A stretch of 61,643 nt of DNA from UBA10364 sp905182675 (lineage in GTDB: Bacteria > Bacteroidota > Bacteroidia > Flavobacteriales > Schleiferiaceae), in contig CAWVWE010000011.1 in the NCBI GenBank assembly GCA_963933975.1, forward strand, positions 1 to 61,643, written 5' to 3'. Positions 36,708 to 44,108 of this stretch are shown piece by piece. The translations under genes were made by a program, and so were the position numbers. Numbering within the stretch: the stretch's first letter is position 1; each line of letters starts with the position of its first letter. A model generated the notes under the pieces. That model had not been told where the DNA came from, did no database searches, and was given only the letters and a program-made list of their open reading frames with translations.

Positions 36708-37537
36708 ACTTTGGCAAATATTATTCTATTCTTTCCTTGAAAGTCTTGCTTTAAGATAATGTCTTTTAACGAGTATTCACGACATAATTCTAACATTTCC
36801 ATACCGAAATCTTCGTGTATTTCAAAGGCAAAATACTTTGCTGGTAAAGGCTCTTGATTGATACCTAATTCTATAAGCCGTCTGTAAAATATCAAGGGAT
36901 CATTGTCTGGCACAAACAATGCCACACTCGGCTCGCTAAACACAACATGGTTCTTCATCACTTTACTTTCCAACTGCGGTATATACGGCGGATTGCTCAC
37001 GACTACATCTACGTTGTTAAATGATGACGATAATATGTCGAGAACTTTAAAGTCCACCTCTAATTCTAGATGTTTTGCGTTGCGCTGGGCAGTTTGAACC
37101 GCCCCCTTTTGAAGGTCTACTCCTGTGCAAATTAAGTCATTACGCAAGTGCTTGAGACCTAAAGCTATGCATCCACTGCCCGTGCCTATATCAAGTACTG
37201 TCAATGGATGATTTGGCAACCACAAAGCAAGTTCTCTGACAAGCTCTTCTGTTTCCGGTCTTGGTACAAGTGTAAACGGATTAACCTCCAACCAAAAATC
37301 GATAAAAAAAGATTCTTTCAGGATATATTGTATGGGTACGTCTTCGCTTAGAAGTGATAAGTCCTGCTCAAAACTTTCGAACACCATGAGATTCTCAGCC
37401 GCTAGCACTTGGGCTAATTTTGACATTTGTAACCGTCTTTCAAACCAAAGCTCAATGATAGCTTTAGACTCCCTAGGACCATGAATTGGTTCTAGGATTA
37501 AAAGTGCTCTTTGTCGGTATTTGTTCAAAGTGTTCAT
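36704..37537 (-). CDS. prmC: Peptide chain release factor N(5)-glutamine methyltransferase
   Basis: A 277-residue SAM-dependent enzyme that methylates the GGQ glutamine of RF1/RF2. The N-terminal helical domain is followed by the Rossmann motif VLDIGTGSGCIAL (114-126) and the catalytic NPPY at 182-185. It diverges from ribD across 40 bp. Confidence 0.95.
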   Translation of the reverse strand: MNTLNKYRQRALLILEPIHGPRESKAIIELWFERRLQMSKLAQVLAAENLMVFESFEQDLSLLSEDVPIQYILKESFFIDFWLEVNPFTLVPRPETEELVRELALWLPNHPLTVLDIGTGSGCIALGLKHLRNDLICTGVDLQKGAVQTAQRNAKHLELEVDFKVLDILSSSFNNVDVVVSNPPYIPQLESKVMKNHVVFSEPSVALFVPDNDPLIFYRRLIELGINQEPLPAKYFAFEIHEDFGMEMLELCREYSLKDIILKQDFQGKNRIIFAKV

Positions 37538-37565
37538 GAGTAGGTGAATTTACGCCATAGGCTTA

Positions 37566-37573
37566 TACCTTTG
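37566..37573 (+). promoter_or_regulatory. -7 promoter element of ribD
   Basis: TACCTTTG, exact TAnnTTTG match, only 4 nt before the ribD ATG at 37578, so the mRNA should be leaderless or nearly so. Confidence 0.55.
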
Positions 37574-37577
37574 TAAC

Positions 37578-38594
37578 ATGTCAGACGCCAAGTTTCTCAC
37601 ACGTTGCTTACAATTAGCAAACCAAGCTCGAGGAAAAACATACCCGAACCCGATGGTAGGTGCTGTGATTGTACATCACGGCAGAATTATAGGGGAAGGT
37701 TACCACCAGATGGCTGGGGGACCTCATGCAGAAGTTGAGGCAATTCGCAGCGTGAAGGACCAGACTTTACTCCCTTCATCTACTCTGTATTGTAGTTTAG
37801 AGCCTTGTGCACACCATGGGAAGACGCCTCCGTGCTGCGAGCTAATCTCGAAACACAAAATATCCAGAGTTGTTATTGGTATGCAAGACTCTTATCATGA
37901 GGTTAACGGAAAAGGTATTCAACACCTAAGAAGCCATGGTATTCAAGTAGATTTCGCAAAGGACCCCACTCCCTTTCAACAGTTCAATAAAGCCTTCATC
38001 ATCAACAAGACCCATTTCCGTCCTATGGTAACGTTAAAATGGGCGCAAACGAAAGATGGTTTTATTGATAGGGTCCGTTCCGTGGATTCCAATGAGCAGG
38101 CCCTGAAAATTTCAGGAAAGATTTCATCGTTATTAACGCACCGGTTGCGCTCAAGTGTTAGCGGTATTGTCATTAGCGCAAAAACAGCTGTATTAGATGC
38201 TCCAAGCCTTACTGTAAGGTTATGGCATGGAACTTCTCCCATCCCTATTATAGTTGTGGGCGATACCTATAAACCTTCAAACTCTTGGTTGAGGTCTCTT
38301 GAGGTAGCTCCTATATTAATTGCAAAAGAAGCCTACACAGGTTTTACAACCATTATCGCTGATTCAAATGATATAACGTTTTGGTTGCCTAAGCTTCTAG
38401 AATACGACATAGGTCATGTTTTAGTGGAAGGTGGAGCTCGTTTATTACAGTCTTTTATTCGCGAAAACCTAGATGATGAGGTAATCAGGTATACGGGTTC
38501 GATGTCTATTGAAAATGGCATCCCCGCCCCTTTTTACGATCAGTTTGACGAAAGAACCCTTTTAGATAGTGACGTCTATGAGCACAAGTATTGA
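37578..38594 (+). CDS. ribD: Bifunctional riboflavin biosynthesis deaminase/reductase
   Basis: A 338-residue cytosolic enzyme for riboflavin synthesis. The N-terminal deaminase has zinc ligands His50 (HAE), Cys77 (PCAHHGKTPPC) and Cys86. The C-terminal reductase has TLKWAQTKDGFID and HVLVEGGARLLQSF. Length is normal for Bacteroidota RibD. The last 17 bp overlap the YigZ-family start. Confidence 0.96.
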   Translation: MSDAKFLTRCLQLANQARGKTYPNPMVGAVIVHHGRIIGEGYHQMAGGPHAEVEAIRSVKDQTLLPSSTLYCSLEPCAHHGKTPPCCELISKHKISRVVIGMQDSYHEVNGKGIQHLRSHGIQVDFAKDPTPFQQFNKAFIINKTHFRPMVTLKWAQTKDGFIDRVRSVDSNEQALKISGKISSLLTHRLRSSVSGIVISAKTAVLDAPSLTVRLWHGTSPIPIIVVGDTYKPSNSWLRSLEVAPILIAKEAYTGFTTIIADSNDITFWLPKLLEYDIGHVLVEGGARLLQSFIRENLDDEVIRYTGSMSIENGIPAPFYDQFDERTLLDSDVYEHKY

Positions 38595-39192
38595 TTGTTA
38601 TTTATCAATCGAAGAGCCTAGCGTAGGTCAGATTAAAGACAGAGGCAGTAAATTCATTGCCTATTTATTTCCATGTAAGAACGAGAAAAGTTTTAAAGAC
38701 CAGTTAGACCTGGTGAAACTTAACGAGCCTAACGCTCGTCACTATTGTTGGGCCTTTAGGATGAATCCTGAGTCAATAATTGAGCGATCGAACGACGATG
38801 GAGAGCCAGGAAATTCTGCTGGCACACCCATTTTAAGAGCACTTCAAAGTAATGACTTAGTAGATGTGGCATGTGTTGTTGCTAGATATTTCGGCGGAAC
38901 GAAACTGGGTATTCCTGGACTCATTCATGCTTATGGAGGAAGCGCGAAAGAGGCTTGTGAATTAAGCACCATAATGGAGTCTCAAATAACGAGAGAATTT
39001 GAGGTGGAATTTAATTATGAGCAAATTTCATTTGTAGAAAGGCGTGTGAGAGAACTCAATTTAGAGATCATTAAGAGAGAGCAAGAATCCAAATTAAAAT
39101 ATGTAATTCGGGTTAATCGAAGTAAATTAGAACAAACATTAGATCAATTTGAAAAAAATCATCTCCTCCGCCTTACTGTTATTAAGTATTAG
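38578..39192 (+). CDS. YigZ/IMPACT family protein
   Basis: A 204-residue protein. The N-terminal UPF0029 domain has the conserved NARHYCWAFRM ... RSNDDGEPGNSAGTPILRAL signature and DVACVVARYFGGTKLGIPGL. A C-terminal DUF1949-like ferredoxin fold follows. The family is linked to translation/stress control in other organisms, without a firm biochemical role in bacteria. ATG 38578 is chosen; a GTG nine bases upstream is less likely. It overlaps the secreted protease gene by 44 bp. Confidence 0.92.
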   Translation: MSTSIDCYLSIEEPSVGQIKDRGSKFIAYLFPCKNEKSFKDQLDLVKLNEPNARHYCWAFRMNPESIIERSNDDGEPGNSAGTPILRALQSNDLVDVACVVARYFGGTKLGIPGLIHAYGGSAKEACELSTIMESQITREFEVEFNYEQISFVERRVRELNLEIIKREQESKLKYVIRVNRSKLEQTLDQFEKNHLLRLTVIKY

Positions 39193-40729
39193 TCTTTTTG
39201 GGCAAAACATATCTGGCCTAGAGACCAGGTCGTTTTTTAACACAACATCTCCGTTTGCAAAGTATGTAAGATCAACTTATGTATATAAAACAATTCCCTT
39301 ACTAGACCACCAGCATCTCGTTATATCTAGTCTTGATGGAAGCCGTTTACGTACGAAGGGCTCGTTGAGTAGTTATCAGTTGGAGGCCCTTCCAGAGAAC
39401 CCGGAAGGACCTTATTTGTATTTTTTTAGCGACCAATGGTTCAACGTAAATGTGGATACGTTAATAGCAGGATCTATTCACAATGTGGCCATTACTAGTA
39501 TTTCTGGTGTACTCTTAGAGGAAAGAGATCTTACAAGCCATGCAACAGATACAACGATTACTGTTCGTGTATTCAACCCAGATCCTTTGACTCCCAACAA
39601 CTTGAGCTACGGTAGTATTTACACCGATTTAAATGATGGCAATGGTTCAGTGTTAGATAGCCTCTCTATTCTAGATGATATTTCAGTTGAAGTGTTGAAT
39701 GACACTGTTTATTTAAGAAATGACTACATAGAAGTGATTGACTTTGACCCACCCTATTACCCTATAAGCAGAGATCCAGGCACTTGGAAAGCAAGTAGAG
39801 CGGACACGGAATTTGAACAAGTCATGGTCGTATATCATGTTACTAAGCAAAATGAATACCTCCATTCCTTGGGCTATTTGAACTTACTTAATTATGCTAT
39901 ACATGTAGATCCCCATGCCCTCAATGGACAAGACAATAGTTTGTTCAACTATGGGTTTAATCCACCTAGATTATTTTTCGGCGAAGGTGGCGTAGATGAT
40001 GCGGAAGATGCTGATGTTATTATTCATGAGCTGGGTCATGCCATAAGCCACGCTGCTGCACCAAACTCAAATTCAGGGACACAACGAAGTAGTTTTGATG
40101 AAGCCTTAGGCGATTATCTGGCAGAACGTTATGGACGAATTAGAGGTATTTATAGTTCACGGGTATTTGATTGGGACGGAAATAATACTTTTTGGGACGG
40201 CAGAAGTGTCTCCTATGATGGAATTAAAAATTACAACAGTATTGTTTTTGGGAGTATTTATCAGCATACAGACCTCATGTCAAGCGCCATGTTGGAGTTC
40301 TCAGACGCAAATGGCGTAGTGGACTCTATTGCAGACAAAGTAGTCTTAGAAGCCTTATATCAACTTATGCCGTTTGAAACGTTTAGGAGCATTGCGAATG
40401 GTTTTATTTCTGCAGATTCATTAGTTACTGGTGGGCAAAACTATGGAGCAATTGTAGCGGCTTTTGGTCCACCTAAAAACATATTACAACCTAGCGATAC
40501 GCAAGAGCACATACAAACGGACCTGCCGAATTTGACATATAACAACGGTTGTTATACATTTAGAAGTAGCACTCTTGGAGCATATTATGAAATTGTTGTG
40601 TATTCTATGTCTGGTCAGATACTAGAGATCTATTCAAATGTAGCAGACCAAAAACTCTCTACAACGGTACCGGCAATATTAAGAGCGACTGATAGTGATG
40701 GGAAAATTACTGTTTTGAAGATGCTTTAA
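39149..40729 (+). CDS. Secreted zinc metalloprotease (gluzincin, M36-like) with T9SS sorting tail
   Basis: A 526-residue exported protease. Signal peptide MKKIISSALLLLSISLFGQ is followed by a propeptide-like region, then the zinc motif HELGH (His293, Glu294, His297) and a third ligand, probably Glu318 in FDEALGDYLAERYG; this spacing fits the fungalysin/thermolysin clan. The last about 70 residues (YYEIVVYSMSGQILEIYSNV onward) resemble a type A T9SS sorting domain, so it probably leaves the cell through the type IX system. It starts at TTG, 44 bp inside the YigZ gene, as no ATG precedes the signal peptide. The exact family is uncertain. Confidence 0.8.
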   Translation: MKKIISSALLLLSISLFGQNISGLETRSFFNTTSPFAKYVRSTYVYKTIPLLDHQHLVISSLDGSRLRTKGSLSSYQLEALPENPEGPYLYFFSDQWFNVNVDTLIAGSIHNVAITSISGVLLEERDLTSHATDTTITVRVFNPDPLTPNNLSYGSIYTDLNDGNGSVLDSLSILDDISVEVLNDTVYLRNDYIEVIDFDPPYYPISRDPGTWKASRADTEFEQVMVVYHVTKQNEYLHSLGYLNLLNYAIHVDPHALNGQDNSLFNYGFNPPRLFFGEGGVDDAEDADVIIHELGHAISHAAAPNSNSGTQRSSFDEALGDYLAERYGRIRGIYSSRVFDWDGNNTFWDGRSVSYDGIKNYNSIVFGSIYQHTDLMSSAMLEFSDANGVVDSIADKVVLEALYQLMPFETFRSIANGFISADSLVTGGQNYGAIVAAFGPPKNILQPSDTQEHIQTDLPNLTYNNGCYTFRSSTLGAYYEIVVYSMSGQILEIYSNVADQKLSTTVPAILRATDSDGKITVLKML

Positions 40730-41132
40730 GAAGTAATGTCCTTAACTGCTCTGGGCAATATTTAGGTTTGAAGGTCTGGGTATCCACAAACACAAGTACG
40801 ACGTTCCCTGTAACTAGCGTCTTTCCTTCTTTGTCACGTAGCGTGTGGTAAAATGATATCTTTCTGGTAGGAAGCTCTGTGATTGACGTTTCTAGGTAAA
40901 CTTCTTGGTCATAGGTCGCACCTTTTTTAAAGTCTATCGTCATATGAACTACAGGAAGCATAGTGCCTGTCTTCTCCATATCGGCATAGGACATTTCTAA
41001 GCTTCTCAGTAATTCTACCCTTCCAATTTCAAAATAAGTGGCATAGTTTCCGTAATACACCACGCCCATTTGATCTGTTTCAGAATATCGAGGTCTAATT
41101 TTAGAAATATTAGAAATTATAAAGTCCGTCAT
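40707..41132 (-). CDS. Acyl-CoA thioesterase of the YbgC/4HBT hotdog family
   Basis: A 141-residue hotdog-fold thioesterase. The motif RPRYSETDQMGVVYYGNYATYFE contains the aspartate and tyrosines typical of YbgC/FadM-type enzymes, followed by GRVELLRSLEMSY. It is convergent with the T9SS protease (23-bp overlap) and directly precedes the dnaA intergenic region, the usual flavobacterial position. ATG 41132 is used; the longer frame begins with TTG. Confidence 0.92.
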   Translation of the reverse strand: MTDFIISNISKIRPRYSETDQMGVVYYGNYATYFEIGRVELLRSLEMSYADMEKTGTMLPVVHMTIDFKKGATYDQEVYLETSITELPTRKISFYHTLRDKEGKTLVTGNVVLVFVDTQTFKPKYCPEQLRTLLLKASSKQ

Positions 41133-41466
41133 AGTGGGCAATTTACGTTTTCAAATGCGTATACTTGAGCAGGGGTTAGATACTGACTAATCGTTTTTTC
41201 AACACTTTTGCTAATTGAGAGTAATTAATACTAATTAAATTTAGTGTTTTTACATGTATACTGATTATCAGGTACTTACATATTCCTTTACTAAAATATT
41301 TTATTAACAAACACCTAAATAAATTTTTTTTAGAGATATTTTATTAACACATTTGTTATGCAGTCATAAGGACGTTAAATCCCATGATTTGCACACCCAG
41401 AATTTAGATTACTTAATATATACTTCCCCTCGCCTGAACAACTGGGGGATAGCACCATTTTAGACC
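41133..41466. other. AT-rich dnaA upstream region, candidate oriC
   Basis: A gap of 334 bp, the longest in the window, strongly AT-rich (for example 41281-41350). It includes runs of TAATTA-like sequence (41211-41250) and a 14-bp direct repeat with 40-bp spacing. TTATTAACA (two copies) and TTATGCAGT differ from the DnaA-box consensus TTATCCACA by two or more bases, so no perfect box was found. A short TCCCC/GGGGA pair flanks a loop just before dnaA (41425-41449). No RNA gene or plausible small ORF seen. Confidence 0.3.
41296..41349 (+). repeat. 14-bp direct repeat with 40-bp period
   Basis: ATATTTTATTAACA occurs at 41296-41309 and 41336-41349, exactly 40 bp apart, or nearly four helical turns. 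It lies in the region upstream of dnaA and could be a protein-binding pair or an unwinding element. Confidence 0.6.
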
Positions 41467-42900
41467 ATGGACAACAGCGTAGGAAAAGTTTGGAACGAAG
41501 CTTTGGAATTTATCAAGGATAATGTAGACAGTCAATGTTTTAACACGTGGTTTGATCCTATAAGAGCACTTAAAATTCAAGGAGCTGTTCTCACAGTACA
41601 AGTACCTTCTAAGTTTTTTTACGAGTACCTAGAAGAGAATTATATACAGTTGTTAAAGTCAGCAATAACTAAGCCTTTAGGTCAGGGCGCTAAATTGGTA
41701 TACAGTATCGTTCTTGAGAATTCGTATGATAATGCGAATCCTCCTACAATGAAATTACCAAGTTCTGGTCGTAAAAAGCATCCAGCACAAAGCATTAATA
41801 TGCCGATGAAAATCGGAAATGATAAGGGTATCAAGAATCCTTTTGTAATACCTGGGCTTCAAAAGCTTAATATTAATTCACAGCTCAACCCGAACTACAC
41901 CTTTGAGAATTTTATTGAAGGTGATTGTAATCGTCTTGCTAGATCTGCAGGTTACGCAGTAAGTAAAAATCCAGGAGGCACATCATTTAATCCTCTAATG
42001 CTTTATGGAGGTGTTGGTTTAGGAAAAACACACCTTGCACATTCTATTGGTGTTGAGATTAAGGATAACTATCCTGAGAAAACAGTGCTTTACGTTAGTG
42101 CTGAGAAATTCACGCAACAGTTTATAGACAGCATCAGGAATAACACAAAAAATGATTTTGTACACTTTTATCAAATGATTGATGTTTTAATCATTGATGA
42201 CGTGCAAAGCTTTGCGGGTAAAGAAAAGACCCAGGATGTATTCTTTGAAATATTCAACCATTTACATCAAAATGGAAATCAAATTATTTTAACTTCTGAT
42301 AGAGCTCCTGTGGAGCTTCAGGGAATGGAGCAACGTTTGTTGAGCAGGTTCAAATGGGGACTTAGTGCTGATTTACAAAAACCTGGTCTTGAAACGCGTG
42401 TTGCGATTTTATCGAAGAAACTGTACAACGATGGTATTGATATAGAGCAAGATATTGTTGAATATATTGCCTACTCTATCAATTCTAATATTAGAGAACT
42501 TGAAGGTGCGTTGATCAGTATACTCGCTCAAAGTTCAATGAATAGAAAGCAAATCACCATGGAGCTTGTACGTTCTATGGTGGATAAATTTGTTAAGAGT
42601 ACGACTCGTGAAATTTCAATTGACTTCATCCAAAAGGTAGTTTGTGATTATTTTGACATGCCTCTTGAATTACTTAAAAGTAAAACTAGAAAAAGAGAAA
42701 TTGTACAGGCTCGACAATTGAGTATGTATTTCTCAAAGCAATTAACTAAGAACAGTTTAGCTTCTATAGGCCAGCAATGTGGAAATAAAGACCACGCTAC
42801 TGTACTGCACGCTTGTAGAACTGTGAACAACCTAAAGGAAACCGATAAACGATTTAAAACGTATGTTGAAGACCTTCAAAAACGCTTAACATTAGCGTAA
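41467..42900 (+). CDS. dnaA: Chromosomal replication initiator protein DnaA
   Basis: A 477-residue AAA+ initiator. Domain I at the N-terminus (VWNEALEFIKDNVDSQCFNTW), a variable linker to about 140, then domain III with Walker A GGVGLGKTH (about 181-189) and Walker B DVLIIDDVQ (about 235). Domain IV has the DnaA signature GNKDHATVLHACRTV near 445, which binds DnaA boxes. It is followed by a strong terminator at 42926. Confidence 0.97.
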   Translation: MDNSVGKVWNEALEFIKDNVDSQCFNTWFDPIRALKIQGAVLTVQVPSKFFYEYLEENYIQLLKSAITKPLGQGAKLVYSIVLENSYDNANPPTMKLPSSGRKKHPAQSINMPMKIGNDKGIKNPFVIPGLQKLNINSQLNPNYTFENFIEGDCNRLARSAGYAVSKNPGGTSFNPLMLYGGVGLGKTHLAHSIGVEIKDNYPEKTVLYVSAEKFTQQFIDSIRNNTKNDFVHFYQMIDVLIIDDVQSFAGKEKTQDVFFEIFNHLHQNGNQIILTSDRAPVELQGMEQRLLSRFKWGLSADLQKPGLETRVAILSKKLYNDGIDIEQDIVEYIAYSINSNIRELEGALISILAQSSMNRKQITMELVRSMVDKFVKSTTREISIDFIQKVVCDYFDMPLELLKSKTRKREIVQARQLSMYFSKQLTKNSLASIGQQCGNKDHATVLHACRTVNNLKETDKRFKTYVEDLQKRLTLA

Positions 42901-42925
42901 AATCTTATTGCGAATGCTACATTAG

Positions 42926-42955
42926 AGTCAGTATCTTCGGGTACTGACTTTTTTT
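42926..42955 (+). terminator. Intrinsic terminator of dnaA
   Basis: Perfect 8-bp stem AGTCAGTA / TACTGACT, extended by a U-G wobble and a C-G pair closing a UUCG tetraloop. A run of seven Ts follows, the last base of the stem included. The next gene starts 5 bp downstream of the T-run, so the phosphatase operon needs its own promoter or read-through. Confidence 0.9.
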
Positions 42956-42960
42956 GTTTT

Positions 42961-43407
42961 ATGAAGGTACTCATGGTTTGTCTTGGGAATATATGTCGCT
43001 CGCCGCTAGCCCACGGAATTCTTTTGAATTCGGCGCCAAAAGACTGGTTAATCGATAGCGCAGGTACATCAGGATGGCATGAAGGTGAAAGACCTGATAC
43101 CAGATCCATTTTAACAGCGAAAAATCATAATATACCTATTGAAGAGCAGCGTTCACGTAAGTTTGTACTGGACGACTTCGAGAAGTATGATATCATTTTT
43201 GCTATGGACTCGTCAAACTTCTCAAACCTCACTGGAATGGCGCCAAATAAAGCGTCAGCTGACAAAATACGTCTCCTTATGAACGAGGCATATCCCGATG
43301 AAAACCGTCAAGTCCCAGACCCTTATACCGGAGGTCAACAAGGATTTGAACAGGTTTACCAAATGCTAAACCACGCAATACATTGTTTTTTAGAAAGTAA
43401 CTCATGA
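42961..43407 (+). CDS. Low molecular weight protein-tyrosine-phosphatase
   Basis: A 148-residue cytosolic phosphatase. The P-loop CLGNICRS has catalytic Cys7 and Arg13, and the general-acid aspartate is in VPDPYTGG. The family acts on phosphotyrosine proteins, often kinases of polysaccharide export, but no such kinase is nearby. ATG lies at the end of the T-run of the dnaA terminator. It overlaps the next gene by 4 bp. Confidence 0.94.
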   Translation: MKVLMVCLGNICRSPLAHGILLNSAPKDWLIDSAGTSGWHEGERPDTRSILTAKNHNIPIEEQRSRKFVLDDFEKYDIIFAMDSSNFSNLTGMAPNKASADKIRLLMNEAYPDENRQVPDPYTGGQQGFEQVYQMLNHAIHCFLESNS

Positions 43408-44102
43408 AAGGAACCCTTTATCTTATACCAAATACGCTAGGACCGTCAGAATTTGACATGGTTCTTCCTAGAGATGTTGTTGAACTCATTAATTCGCTGG
43501 ATTATTTCATTGTAGAAAATGATAAAACTGCGCGAGCGTTTATTAAATCCATCTTACCTGAAAAGAACCAAAGGGTAATCGTCATGGAGATTTTAGACAA
43601 ACAAACTGACCCTCTGGATTTACCTCTCTTCCTAGCACCGTTACTCAAGGGTAAAAATGCTGGTATAATATCTGAAGCGGGAGTGCCATGTGTAGCAGAT
43701 CCAGGTGCAGAATTGGTTGGCATGGCTCATAGAAAAGGAGTTCCTGTTAAACCTTGTGTGGGTCCGTCCTCCATTCTTCTGGCCCTTATGGCAAGTGGGT
43801 TCAACGGTCAAGCCTTTACTTTTAGAGGATACCTACCCTTTGATCAAAACTATAGAAAACGGGCATTTCAAATCATGCAAAAAGAGATTTCCGATGGCAT
43901 CACACAAATATTCATGGAGACACCATATAGAAATGGCAAATTATTGGATGAATTGACTAAAGTGCTTCATCCAGAAACTAAGCTTTGCATTGCTTGTGAC
44001 ATTACCCTAGAAAGTGAGTACATTGTTACCAAGACTATAGCACAGTGGGCTGGGCAATTACCTGATATTCACAAGAGACCTGCTATATTTCTAATTGACT
44101 AA
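43404..44102 (+). CDS. RsmI-like SAM-dependent methyltransferase
   Basis: A 232-residue tetrapyrrole-methylase fold protein. It carries ISEAGVPCVADPGAELV, the RsmI/CobA-type signature, and GPSSILLALMASGF. RsmI proper methylates 16S rRNA C1402 and is about 280 residues; this shorter form lacks the C-terminal part and may be a second, Bacteroidota-type homologue. Substrate unproven. It overlaps the phosphatase gene and leads into relA. Confidence 0.87.
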   Translation: MKGTLYLIPNTLGPSEFDMVLPRDVVELINSLDYFIVENDKTARAFIKSILPEKNQRVIVMEILDKQTDPLDLPLFLAPLLKGKNAGIISEAGVPCVADPGAELVGMAHRKGVPVKPCVGPSSILLALMASGFNGQAFTFRGYLPFDQNYRKRAFQIMQKEISDGITQIFMETPYRNGKLLDELTKVLHPETKLCIACDITLESEYIVTKTIAQWAGQLPDIHKRPAIFLID

Positions 44103-44108
44103 AAGCAC

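Noticed and set aside
41260..41372. Perfect DnaA boxes upstream of dnaA
   Set aside because: TTATTAACA and TTATGCAGT differ from TTATCCACA by at least two bases, so oriC is only a weak candidate.
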